Source of the DNA: Cercis canadensis
Lineage: Eukaryota; Streptophyta; Magnoliopsida; Fabales; Fabaceae
NCBI GenBank assembly: GCA_003255065.1
Contig: QAOA01001288.1
Coordinates: 441,238 to 505,237, forward strand
Direction of reading: 5' to 3'
Length of the DNA stretch: 64,000 nucleotides
In this document: piece after piece, positions 36,221-47,500 of the stretch
How the letters are laid out: each line of letters opens with the position of its first letter
How positions within the stretch are numbered: position 1 is the stretch's first letter
Notes under the pieces: generated by a model
What the model was told of the DNA's origin: nothing
Seen by the model: the letters and a program-made list of their open reading frames with translations, nothing else
Database searches by the model: none
Position numbers and translations under genes: made by a program

Positions 36221-37627
36221 ATGGAATCAACGTGCGTGAGTACTTCTCTCAATCTAAACGTTAGTCCTTCTCGCCAAATGGATGTTGCGGTTCGTAAATC
36301 CAATCTCAATCTTTTTTTTCTCTTCTCTCTTCCAATCTATTTGTGTATATATTTCATCTTTGATTTTCTTCCAATTAAGTTTATCTCTTTCGCAACTATA
36401 TTAAATTAATATGGAATTTCTGTGATCTGCAGGCAGAGATGTTGGTGGAAGAGTTGCATCGTTTAAGTAGTGAGAATAAGAAACTAACTGAGACGCTGAG
36501 GCACATGTGTGAGAGCTACAATGCTTTGCAGAAGCATTTGAGGGAAGTACTAATGGACAAGAATATTTCTCAAGAGCCAACGCCGAGGAAGAGAAAGGCT
36601 CCTCATGAGAGTGACAACTGTAATATCAACATGTTTGGTATTAGTGAGTGCAGTATTAGCGAGGAGGAAGCATGCAAAAGGCCCTGCAGGGAAAACACCA
36701 ACACCACAACAGCAAAGGTTTCAAAAGTTCTTGTACGGACTGAACCATTTGATACCAGCTTAGTAAGTTTCCCACTCTTTAAATTCATTGACACCTTCAC
36801 TACTATTATCTAATTTTGATGGATTTCATTTGGATTTCTTCATTTAAACTTCATATATATGTCTTACTCACTCATTCATTTATACACTTTAGCTACTAAC
36901 GCTTGTATAAAGTTGATGATGCCATTATGTATTTTGATGTCTAATTAAGCTTGATTCACATCGTTTATCATGCATATATACAGACTACTGTGCCAAGTAA
37001 AAATCAACTTGCAAGAACTAATTAACTAACTAACAATCTTTTTTTCTTTTTTCCTATTTTTGGTATTACAGTATGTGAAGGATGGATATCAGTGGAGGAA
37101 ATATGGTCAAAAGGTTACCAAAGATAATCCATCTCCTAGGGCTTACTTTAAGTGCTCCTTTGCCCCAAGCTGCCCAGTGAAAAAGAAGGTACATAACTAA
37201 CTGGGATTTTTAAATTCACTCTCTCTCTTGGCAAAATTAAAGCTCTTAAGGATCAAGAAGATAAAATCTTGACCATATATATAAATATGTGCATTTTCAG
37301 GTGCAAAGAAGTGTAGAAGACCCAAGAGTGTTGGTGGCAACTTACGAAGGAGAGCACAACCACTCGTCAACGGGCTCAAGCCAAATTAGCGAAGCCGTTG
37401 CTGTTTCGTCACCCATGGCTATGAATAGAAGTGCAGGCCCGACGGTAACGCTTGACCTAGTCCACTCATCACGATCAGCAGGAGGGGGATTAGTTGACAA
37501 TGCCCAAAACTCCATTCACCACTTCCTGGTTCAACAAATGGCTACTTCTTTGACAAGAGATCCCAATTTCACAGCAGCACTTGCCACCGCCATTTCGGGA
37601 AGAATTTTGGACCACACTTCTATTTAA
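36221..37627 (+). CDS. WRKY40-like: Group IIa WRKY transcription factor (WRKY40/18/60 type), upstream copy
   Basis: This is a DNA-binding regulator of defence and ABA responses that acts in the nucleus. Exons are 36221-36289, 36433-36762, 37072-37188 and 37301-37627, joining in phase to 280 residues. The N-terminus has the LNLN element near residue 11, then a Leu-zipper-like helix ([20 protein letters not shown]) used for dimer formation among IIa members. A basic cluster PRKRK and the conserved VLVRTEP follow. The WRKY domain has WRKYGQK and a zinc knuckle C-X5-C-X23-H-X-H ending EGEHNH. The intron after PVKKK, just before VQR, is the mark of groups IIa and IIb. The closest Arabidopsis relatives are WRKY40, 18 and 60; I cannot say which is the ortholog. 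A related gene follows 4.2 kb downstream in the same orientation. Confidence 0.93.
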
Positions 37628-38077
37628 TACAAAAATTGGTGAAAACACGAGTTTTTCTTCCTTCTTTTGGAGACTGCAGAGAGTATGTAGGGATGTATAT
37701 ATAGCTACTTCAGAAAATGAAACCAAAAAAAAAAAAAATTCTGTGTGATTTTTATGGCGTATGGGCGCTGACTCTGGCTACATAACTCAATCCCAAACAT
37801 GATACCAATGCATGCTAATAGCTAGGGTTACATATGAATATCTATTACTTATAAATCAAGTTATCATTTGTTCTTTACTCTTCTCTAGACAAATGTGAAA
37901 GAAAGAAAAAAAAAATTAAAAGAACCTACACATGATATATGTATAGTTGCATTATCTTATGTGTAGATTTATCTCTCTCTATTTTTTATCTGTTCCAAAT
38001 AAAGGCTTTGCCTCTTCAAATTAATGACTTATTTGCTTTGTGTAACATAGCAGTGGAAGTACGGGACTAGGGTCTTA

Positions 38078-38467
38078 GGATTTATTTGGGAGTTAAAATT
38101 AGGGGGAAAAAAGAGGAAAAGAAATGAATAAATGTGTCAATTCCCTTATTTAGGAGTTCAAAATTAAAAAATGGAAGAAAACCAAGGAATAACCTCAAAT
38201 ACCTATATATTTTTTTTTATCTTTACTTTTGTGTTCTTTCAATTTAGGGAGTTTAAAGAGGAAAGAGAAGTAGTTTACTATTATACATATATTTATTTCT
38301 TCAAATTCTTTTTCAAATACTATTTAAATAATNTTTTTATTTATTTCCTTTCTTTTTGCTCATTTTAATCATTCAAACAAAATAGAGGAAAACTCCTCCA
38401 TTTTCCTTCTCTTCTTTTCTTCTCCTCTCCTCTCTTTTCCCCTTCAAAGGAACTCCCAAACAGACCC
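38078..38467 (+). mobile_element. TTA-MITE array, copy A
   Basis: It begins 'ggatttatttgggagtt' after TTA (38,075-38,077) and ends 'ctcccaaacagaccc' before TTA (38,468-38,470). A single n at 38,333 replaces about 65 bases that are present in the next two copies. Its left part differs clearly from copies B and C, while its right part is the same as that of copy B. Confidence 0.65.
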
Positions 38468-38470
38468 TTA

Positions 38471-38924
38471 GGGTTTGTTTAGAAGTTAAAATTTAGAGGA
38501 AATGAGAAGAAAATAAATGAATAAATGTGTCAATTCCCCCTTGTTTGAAAGTTTAAGATTAAAAAAGGAAAGGAAACCAAGGGTTAACTTCAATCATTCA
38601 CATTCATTTTTTGCTTTCACTTTTGTGTTCTCCCAATTTGGGGGGTTTGGAAAAGAAAGATGAGTAGTTTATTATTATACCTTTATTTATTTCTTCAAAT
38701 TCTTTTCAAATACTATTTAGATAACATTATTAAATTTTATATTAAATATATTTACTTTATAAATAAAGGATAAATTTGTAAAATTATAAATTTTTATTTA
38801 TTTCCTTTCTTTTTGCTCATTTTAATCATTCAAACAAAATAGAGGAAAACTCCTCCATTTTCCTTCTCTTCTTTTCTTCTCCTCTCCTCTCTTTTCCCCT
38901 TCAAAGGAACTCCCAAACAGACCC
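38471..38924 (+). mobile_element. TTA-MITE array, copy B (hybrid)
   Basis: It starts 'gggtttgtttagaagtt' and ends 'ctcccaaacagaccc', with TTA on each side shared with its neighbours. The left roughly 320 bases look identical to copy C and the right roughly 130 bases identical to copy A. A direct duplication with a 457-base period, crossing the A/C junction, explains this hybrid. Confidence 0.7.
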
Positions 38925-38927
38925 TTA

Positions 38928-39402
38928 GGGTTTGTTTAGAAGTTAAAATTTAGAGGAAATGAGAAGAAAATAAATGAATAAATGTGTCAATTCCCCCTTG
39001 TTTGAAAGTTTAAGATTAAAAAAGGAAAGGAAACCAAGGGTTAACTTCAATCATTCACATTCATTTTTTGCTTTCACTTTTGTGTTCTCCCAATTTGGGG
39101 GGTTTGGAAAAGAAAGATGAGTAGTTTATTATTATACCTTTATTTATTTCTTCAAATTCTTTTCAAATACTATTTAGATAACATTATTAAATTTTATATT
39201 AAATATATTTACTTTATAAATAAAGGATAAATTTGTAAAATTATAAATTTTTATTTTTTTTTCTTTCCTTTCCTCTCCTCTTATTTATTTTAATCATCCA
39301 AACAAGGAGAAGAAAAACTCCTCACTTTCCCTTCCTCTCCTTTCCCTCATTTTCCTCTCCTCTCCTCTTCTTTCCTCTCACTTCAAACTTCCAAACAGAC
39401 CC
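38928..39402 (+). mobile_element. TTA-MITE array, copy C
   Basis: It starts exactly as copy B and diverges from it after about 325 bases. It ends 'cttcaaacttccaaacagaccc' followed by TTA (39,403-39,405). The termini are imperfect inverted repeats (gggtttgtttagaagtt against aacttccaaacagaccc is not exact but clear). There is no coding capacity. The family is the same as the elements at 20,952 and 22,728. Confidence 0.7.
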
Positions 39403-39405
39403 TTA

Positions 39406-41814
39406 GTCTCAACTAATCTTTTAAGTGCTTTTAATTTATTGCTTGATCATCTATAGTCATATACTTATGAGTGTTATTTCCTATTTTGCATTTTGCATAT
39501 AATCATCATAGGTATTTAACACTTTCATGTGACGGTGGCGGAGAGAGTATAGACATTAGAAATCTGATTTGAATTCTTGCGATAGATTCATAAAAGAGTA
39601 GGTATCAAATTTGATCAAGACAAATGAAAAGTACAAACTTATTAATTAATATCATATAAAAAAATATTAATTAATATTTATAATGAAATGACTTGGACAA
39701 ATTAAATGGTTCACTAGGAATTGTCTTTAATTTCAGCAAACACTTGACAATTGGACATACGAGGATCGTTGATGTGCTAACTTATTCGGTCAAAATAGTA
39801 AAACTTGAAGAAGATATGATATTGAATAAGAAATGGTTGTCCCACTAAAAGAATGATATGAAATTTAAAGTGAAAAACAAATATATTAATTAAGTGGGTA
39901 TTATTTTAAATTTTGTATAATCTAAATTAATAGTTGTAAAATTATATATGTAGTAATAATATAAACTAATTAATCACATAGGGTGAGAGTTGAGAGTTAG
40001 TGGAATATATTATTGGGTAGCACTGGGCAATAGCACTAGCAAGGAGCACCATAATATGAGATGAATTTGATTGTATGAGAATATGAGATGGAGCACCACA
40101 CAGTTACTCTCCGGCATAGACAAACACACGTATAGTATATTGCCGTATAAATTGACTAACTCACGTGATGTCATTTACCAATTATATATGTTTGAGTTTC
40201 ATTCATACTGGGTTTTTATTAACTCCCCCAAGTAAAGGGAGGTTGATGGGAGATAATTAAAGGAACGTTTGTCTTGTATTTGTAGACTCACAAATGATTA
40301 TCATGTTCAGGTACAGCAAAATTACTTATGAACTATTTGAAAATAATAAAGTAAATTTAACGCTATTCTTTTAGACTCAACTCATGAATGGAGACGTGGA
40401 AGAAGAAGAATGGGTGAGTTGTCTTTTCAATAAAACAGTGGCTATCCAAAGGAGGGAGGCAGTTACGTGCATGGATAGGAGTGTTAGTGAGTGGGGATGA
40501 CCGTGTGGTTTTGGTGATTGACTTTCAAACAACGTTGACTTGTACTCCCAACACACACAAAAACTTTTTGACTGCTTTGCGCCGCCGCGCGCTCACACCT
40601 CACCATCCAATAACAGCCCAATGTTTCAAGACATCTTCAATCTTACTTATTACAATATTCACATACACCTCCCCAACCGCCACCACTCATTCATCCAACT
40701 ACTACTACATGAATTTGCCTTTGAATAAGGATAACTGTGAACATAACACAATATGTTCCTTCATATGATCTTCTATCAAATTAAACTAACAGTGTATGAA
40801 CATGCTACTAGTTTTCAGTCTTATCAACTCTCTTAGTCGTAAATTAGTGTTCTAGGAATCTAGTGTGCTTTTGGAAAACTTTGAGCAGAGGCACTTCCAA
40901 AAGGATTCCGACCGTACATATTAGGATAGTGATATGGACCCTTTTTTCTTTATGTGCAGGAATTTGGAAAGCTCTGCCCTCTACATATGCTGTATCCAAA
41001 ACAAACAAGGAACTTGTATAGATTTCGTACAATTTTTTTTATAAAATTATAAGGTTGACTGTTCCATATATATATATATATATACAAGTGGTGAGATGAC
41101 ATATATATCTAGTATGTTTTAGTTAATTAGATATAGAGATGATTATTTCAATTATTGATTTAAGGGTTGTAGTTTCAGCTACAAAAATCTATCTTTGTTT
41201 ATTTATTAAAAAAAATTATCAGTTCAACTTGTAATATCCATATCTAGCCAAATTATAATTATATATATAGCTTAGGAAGTTTCCGAGAACATGCAATGCA
41301 AGGAATCATAAACAGCATTAGATAAAACAAAGTGACGGCGTCATTGACTTCAACAAGAGTTTTTAGTCTTTTACCACTTCATCTCAATCCGGGTCACTTG
41401 GGGAGACAAAATTAAAGACTTGAAGTCTATTAATATTCTTTTCACCTTGGAACACGTCTGAAACATTGTGATGAAAATTAAGAAACAAGAAAGTTGAAGG
41501 GATATCTTATGTCATTCAATGACATCATATTAAATTACGTAGAGATCGATCATTGTCGTATTCATAATGTTTAAAGCTTTAATTCATATATAATAAATCC
41601 CACCCAGCACCATTTTCCTACCACATGGATTTGAATTGAACAATATACTCTGAAATAAAGAAAGAGACCGAGAGTGAGCAGCCACCAAAGGAATTGAATT
41701 TCCTTCAACCACCCACATACTAATACAAATTAGGGCTCCTCAACTTCTTGTTAAGTTCTTTCTTTCAATCAAAGTTGCCTTGTGATTGAAGCTGGTAGAA
41801 CTTCAACAACCAAA
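39406..41814. other. Region between the WRKY genes, right part
   Basis: No gene is seen. The frame at 40,481-40,768 reads through a Thr/His-rich low-complexity stretch and is not convincing. The stretch holds four W-boxes listed separately, a GCC-box-like GCCGCC at 40,581-40,586 inside a short GC-rich patch, and a (TA)n run near 41,066-41,083. The last few hundred bases are probably promoter and leader of the second WRKY gene. Confidence 0.55.
40518..41349 (+). promoter_or_regulatory. W-boxes upstream of the second WRKY gene
   Basis: Forward TTGACT W-boxes lie at 40,518-40,523, 40,535-40,540, 41,055-41,060 and 41,344-41,349. The first two are only 17 bases apart, and paired W-boxes are often found in WRKY-regulated promoters. 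With the cluster before the first WRKY gene, this suggests cross- or self-regulation. This is inferred from motifs only. Confidence 0.45.
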
Positions 41815-43433
41815 ATGGATGAAAAGGTAACCGGGTTTCTTCTTTGCTTTCTTTGCTTGATTTTTTTTTTCTTTTTGGGTGGTACCCTAAATGAAATCCA
41901 TGACTTACGTGGGGTTTTCTATTCTTTCTTGTGTATTTGGTTTCTGGGTGTGAAGCCTATTCAGCCAAAGTATGTCCTTGGCCACACATGAACTTGGAAG
42001 TACTTGATTCTGATAAGTAATTTATAACAATCCTTGTTTTTAGGTGAAAACACTTGAAGCGGAGTTGCAACATGTGAAAGAAGAGAACAATACTCTAAGA
42101 CTGATGCTGGAAGTTTTGAGCAGCAAATACAAGAAACTTCACTTCCATCTTCAAGAAATAACTCAAAGAAGGGCAGAGCAGAGGGTGGTGGATTTAAGTG
42201 AAAGTGGGTTAACTAATCGTGATCATGCAAACAAGAGAGCAAGAATTGAGTTTCCCATGGCAAATAAGCCATTGCAGGTCTTAGTTAGAACCCACCCTAA
42301 AGACAACGGCTTGGTATGCTCTTTCTTACATATCGTTTGTTTTATGTATTTAATTACTTTGTTTAAATTCAATCATGAAGTTGTTAAGTTTGGTCAAATA
42401 TTCTTTTCCAATTTAGATAGTAAAAGATGGATACCAATGGAGGAAGTACGGGCAGAAGGTTACCAAAGACAATTCCTCACCTCGAGCTTATTATAGGTGC
42501 TCCATGGCTCCCACCTGCCCAGTCAAAAAGAAGGTATATATACATATATTTATATCTGCTGAATAGTTGTTTGAATTTTAGAGGATAGGGACTTCAGGTC
42601 ATGGGCATCAAGTATACAACAACTGTGTTGGGTTAATTATATGATTGAATATTAATATATCATAGTTCCAATTCAGTGAATTCAAAAACGTTTTGATGAC
42701 TGAAAAAGAAAACCATTTAGGTAACTGATCTAGTAAATAGCAAAATAGGGTTAGGATTTTTTTGTAGATATATCACTAAACTGTTTGACAACCACCAAGT
42801 GTTCTTCTTTTTCCTTAATTTTTCAGGCTAATTAATTAGTATTTTTCCATGTATATGCTCTCAATCAAGCCATGTATGGTTCTTGCCGGCCTTACCATAA
42901 TCCTAAGAAATTAAGAGATACGATAAATCTCTTAGCTATAGACTACCCACATTACATGTATATATATTTTAACTTTAAATTTGATAGTTTGTGTTTATAA
43001 TATTTGATGAATGAGCTGAAGATGAAATTGTAATCTGACTCTAACTTACTGTAATTAGGTGCAAAGAAGCTTCCAGGACAAGTCTATTCTTGTTGCAACT
43101 TATGATGGAGAACACAACCATGGTACTCTTCATGACTCACTCAGACCCTCTTCGTCTACACCCAAAGGCTCAATCACTGATTTACCTTCTCCAATCATGG
43201 CCCATGCCATTGATGTTGCTGTTTCTGGAAGGGATAAAACAGACACAAGACAAACTCAAAATTCTGTGCAACAGCGCGAGCCTAACACGCATAACAAAAT
43301 TGAAGAATATGTGAGTTCTCTGATAAAAAATCCTAATTTTACAGTACCATTAGCTGAAGCAGTTGCACGCTCTATCACCAACAAGCCTAAGCAACAAGGC
43401 CTCAACCTCAATTTGAGTCTTCCACAAGAGTGA
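41815..43433 (+). CDS. WRKY40-like: Group IIa WRKY transcription factor, downstream copy
   Basis: Exons are 41815-41826, 42044-42313, 42417-42533 and 43059-43433, joining in phase to 257 residues. The first coding exon gives only MDEK, so the LNLN element of the upstream gene is missing. The zipper-like helix ([20 protein letters not shown]) starts at once in exon 2. The region then runs through the basic NKRARIEF and VLVRTHP to WRKYGQK and the zinc knuckle C-X5-C-X23-H-X-H (ending DGEHNH). Intron positions in the WRKY domain are the same as in the upstream gene, which shows common origin by duplication. The C-terminus ends [10 protein letters not shown], a possible EAR-like LxLxL repression motif. 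I chose the ATG at 41,815; no other in-frame ATG upstream fits the family. Confidence 0.88.
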
Positions 43434-44538
43434 AGTGAATGTACTTGCCCCAAATCCCACCACTTTCAAAACCAATATGAGTGTAAAGATGAATTTGATT
43501 TTGTAAAGACAAGTTAGAAAACCTACCGGCATCGTGTACTCATTGCAGAACAAAAGCAAATGGTGGTCTTAGTAGGGAAATTACTAGAATCCCAGAACGC
43601 AACTTCAAACTTCTGTAATCTTTGATATATATATTAATGGAAGTTTACAATTATTCTCAGTACTATTCCTATTGTCTCAGATTAGAGGTAGACCTATTAC
43701 CATAGAGTTATTATGAACTCCTAAGCTCAGAAATGAAAGCAAGTTATCATATAACTAAAAATATCATACATTTCTATCGTCGATTTAGCCATATAGAACT
43801 TCAAACTCAGTTTGGATGTGCGAGTGTGATATGCCAGTGGGGTTGGATTTATGTTAAGTACTTGAAACTTCCGGTTCCATGCTTACTATTCTATTTGGTA
43901 AAATGATGCAGTCGTTAAATGTACTCTTTTGACATGAATAATTTCATGTATTCTAGTCAATAGTCAATGGCTTGATCGAAAACTGGGTTGCACAACTTTG
44001 GCGATTGAATATACGTTCTCATTAATATACCTGTCTAACAATGCAAATTATACAACTCTATCTACTCATCTAGATAACATATTACGTATCAGCATTTACA
44101 TCGCTATTACTCCATACACACAAACTTGGACTTGCAGAGCAAAACTAAATAAAATACTTTGTACACCAAAATTGTTGACTATTATCTTACAAGTGGCTGA
44201 CCCAACTGAACTCCATGAAACTCGTGCTTTACTGTACAAGATAGAGCAAATTAAGTTTAAGAACGAATGAATGTTAATCCAAATTTCACAATTATGTAGA
44301 ATATAGATCACAAGATAAAATGGGGTTTCAGAGGGCTTACTGCTTAAAATGAATCTCGTCATTGGCCATATGCCACCAGCATTAAAATTCTTGTACTAGA
44401 TAAAACACACCTTGTGTCATCATCAATGTCAAATACCAACATAACATTGATTTTGTACTGATTGCAAGTGTTTTCCCCCTCCGCCCAGAAGGCAATTTTA
44501 TCAACTAGAGCACAGCTTGAGGTCTTAATAACATCTCT
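43434..44538. other. Spacer between the WRKY and formin genes
   Basis: The left part holds the 3' UTR of the WRKY gene and the right part the 3' UTR of the minus-strand formin, so the two genes converge here. I see no further gene; the frames at 43,998-44,270 and 44,096-44,362 have no known motif. Confidence 0.55.
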
Positions 44539-47500
44539 TCATTTAATATTGCCACTCTTGATGGGGGTCCGTATCATTTGTTCAGACTCCTTTTTAGCAG
44601 CTAGCTTCAACTTTTCTTGTCCCGCTTCCTTCTCTGCTCTCTTTCTTTCGAATTCGAGCTGCTTGCAATTTTCTACATGTGCTCGTACGAACATCCTCAC
44701 AAAGTTGTGCAGAGTAGATACAACTACACACACCCGAAAAAAAAAAAAAAAAAAAAAAATTNAAAAAAAAAAAACCATTAAGGTTGCTATAGCAAATTTT
44801 CACTTGGCTTTGGTTCTCCATATATACATTATCTCGACTATTTTCGCTTTGATGGCAATGGCTTCCAAAATCTTTGGAAGAATTTCTCTGAAAAACTTCC
44901 AACAAAAAGTTTCCCATTTTGACATCTTTTTTCTGCTTAAGCACCACGATAAAATAGACTAACGAAAAATTCTATGTTGAAATTACCTTGCTCAAATGGG
45001 CAACGTGCAGGATCTTCTCCAAAGTATAGAGCCAATGCATCTGCATTTCTACCCTGTTACATCCAGATTCAGATACATGACTAGTCATTTTTATGCTTGA
45101 CCATGTAAGCACAACTATCATCCAAAGCAAAGAACTGAATCCATACCACATTAGAATAAAGTTGAGCCAAAGACCTCACTTCAGCTTCAGCATCACAAAG
45201 GAATTCCTTTAAAATCTGAATATTACCCAGTGAAAGCACTACATATGATATTCATTATAGGCATATCTAAACATATAAATTTTCATCAAAATGACTAACA
45301 CTATAATTCAAATAAATTGCACTGAAGTTGGAGAGTCAACTTTTTGCATAGAATAAGGCAATAGCCTAAAATTAGAAGTAGCAGAATACTGTAACCCACA
45401 GCCCAAAAGGAGTAGCAGGATAAATGATGCATTGATGATGCTATATATAGCTACTGTCAATATACTCAGAATTTGGAGAACTTCACAATATATCTAAATC
45501 CAACTTCATAAATAAAAGTTAAAATGTTATCAACCACTTCAATTTAACAGTATTAAGGCTCAATTTTATACCTTCAGAAATTTAACAGATAGTCTTGAAA
45601 CTATTGATGTTGCCTTACCGACCCAAATAAGTATTAGCAAGTTGTAATCCCAATTATGGAGTTTTGTTCTCATTAATTTAAAGCTAACAATTATTAAAAT
45701 ATCTATATTGTCATGTTGTCATTCGAGAAGGAGGTGCTTTCAAAAGCAACCTTTGCCACCAGCTTGTGAATATTCAGTAAGCCAGGACTGAGCTTGACTT
45801 TTCTGACTTGAGTAACCCAATCCAAGCTTTGATAGTAACACATTCATCAACCAGGAAAAAAAAAAANNNNNNNNNNNNNNNNNNNNNNNNNNNNNNNNNN
45901 NNNNNNNNNNNNNNNNNNNNNNNNNNNNNNNNNNNNNNNNNNNNNNNNNNNNNNNNNNNNNNNGAAATTTTGGTCAGCTTATTGTAATTGCAGTGTTAAG
46001 ATGGCCTGCAAATTTATTATACCTTGCAGAAATTTTCTGACACAGGCCCATCATTCTCTGATGCACTCAATTCCTGAACTACTTTCTCCAGTCCTTTACT
46101 AATAGCTTGCATTTCCTCTGCCAAATATTTCAATTGTATCTGTACGGAATACTTGCTTATAGCTCAGCATACACCAAATGATTAAGAACTGAAACCACCT
46201 GACATGAAAGTGGAGTGCAAAAAACATACCTTGGTTGAAGCCTCCAAACACACAAGGTTTTTTGGGAAATCTAAAAGTTCTGGAAGCTTTTCAGCAAGCA
46301 CCTACAACTTGTCAATCATCCAAAAAATTACCAAGAAGATTATATGAAATATTTACCAACAAAGTGTTAGGCCAAAAAATTAAAAGTCGACACATACAAC
46401 AACATATTTGGAGTTGACAATTCACTGACTGCATCCAATAAGCACAAAATCAGTGGCAATGTTTTGGATAGAATTAACAATGGCAGTTGCAGCTCTCACA
46501 ACAACTATGAAAAAGTGTCACATCCAATGACTAAGATACTTGTGCATCAAATGGTTAAAAGGCAAAGAAAGATGGAAAAATAAGCTCTACACTTATTAAT
46601 TATTATAAACTAGATTCATAGAGCGACCCTGTCTTTTCAATCTGGGTCATGTTTTCTGGATCTTATTTTTACAGAAGAGTATGTAAGTACTCCTACTTCA
46701 AAGTTCCCTTAATAAATATAACTTAAACCTTCCTGAATGCAGAGACTTCTGTCTTATTTCTGAATGCAGAGACTTCTCAGAACTTTTTTTTCAAAAAGGT
46801 TTATTGGAAATGTAATTCTGTTATCTCACAGTTCACATCATCATGGTTAATTAAGTTTCTTGTTGAGATAGAGATCTCATATTTTATATCCATCGCCAAC
46901 TATTTTTAGTTTCATCACCCCTATTCTCATCCTCTGAATCTAATGACAGGGGTAAGGAGGGAGGCAGATGGCCCCTTCTAAAATTTTATATTTTAATGAC
47001 TTGAAAACAGAAATTCTATGCACGTTTGTCAACATAAAGCACACAAAGAAAGACATACCATAAAAGGAGGAAGCCATCAAATAAACTATCAATGAATCTA
47101 AAAACCATCAACCTCAACACATACTGAATTCAACTAATGAATTCAGATACATCCAAATAACTGAATAATGATGCCTTCCAAGGGAGAAAAAACAAAAATA
47201 ATCTTATTCTTAATTCCAGGTTGTACATGGAGGATAAACTAATTTTAGGATACTAAGAGAATGTTTACCTTGCAAAGATAATGCATGAGAGTCATCTTGT
47301 TGTTCCGTGCTCGTGTATCAGTGAGTTTAAGGAGACTATCCAATCGAAATCCAATAGCAGAACCTACAATGATTTATAAATCAACTTGGAGAAAAGCAAT
47401 CAAGAGTAGAATGATATTGTTTCCATAGAAAAATTTATTTACAGAAGACCCAAATATATATTTCAGACCCTAACAAGAGAATGCACATGAACCATGACCT

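Noticed and set aside
40481-40768. 95-codon + frame upstream of the second WRKY gene
   Set aside because: Thr/His/Tyr-rich low complexity with W-boxes inside it. It looks like promoter DNA read by chance.
45216-46022. Possible missing formin exon under the N gap
   Set aside because: Exons 14 and 15 join in phase and the protein across the junction (FCK then ILKEFL) is continuous with class II formins.
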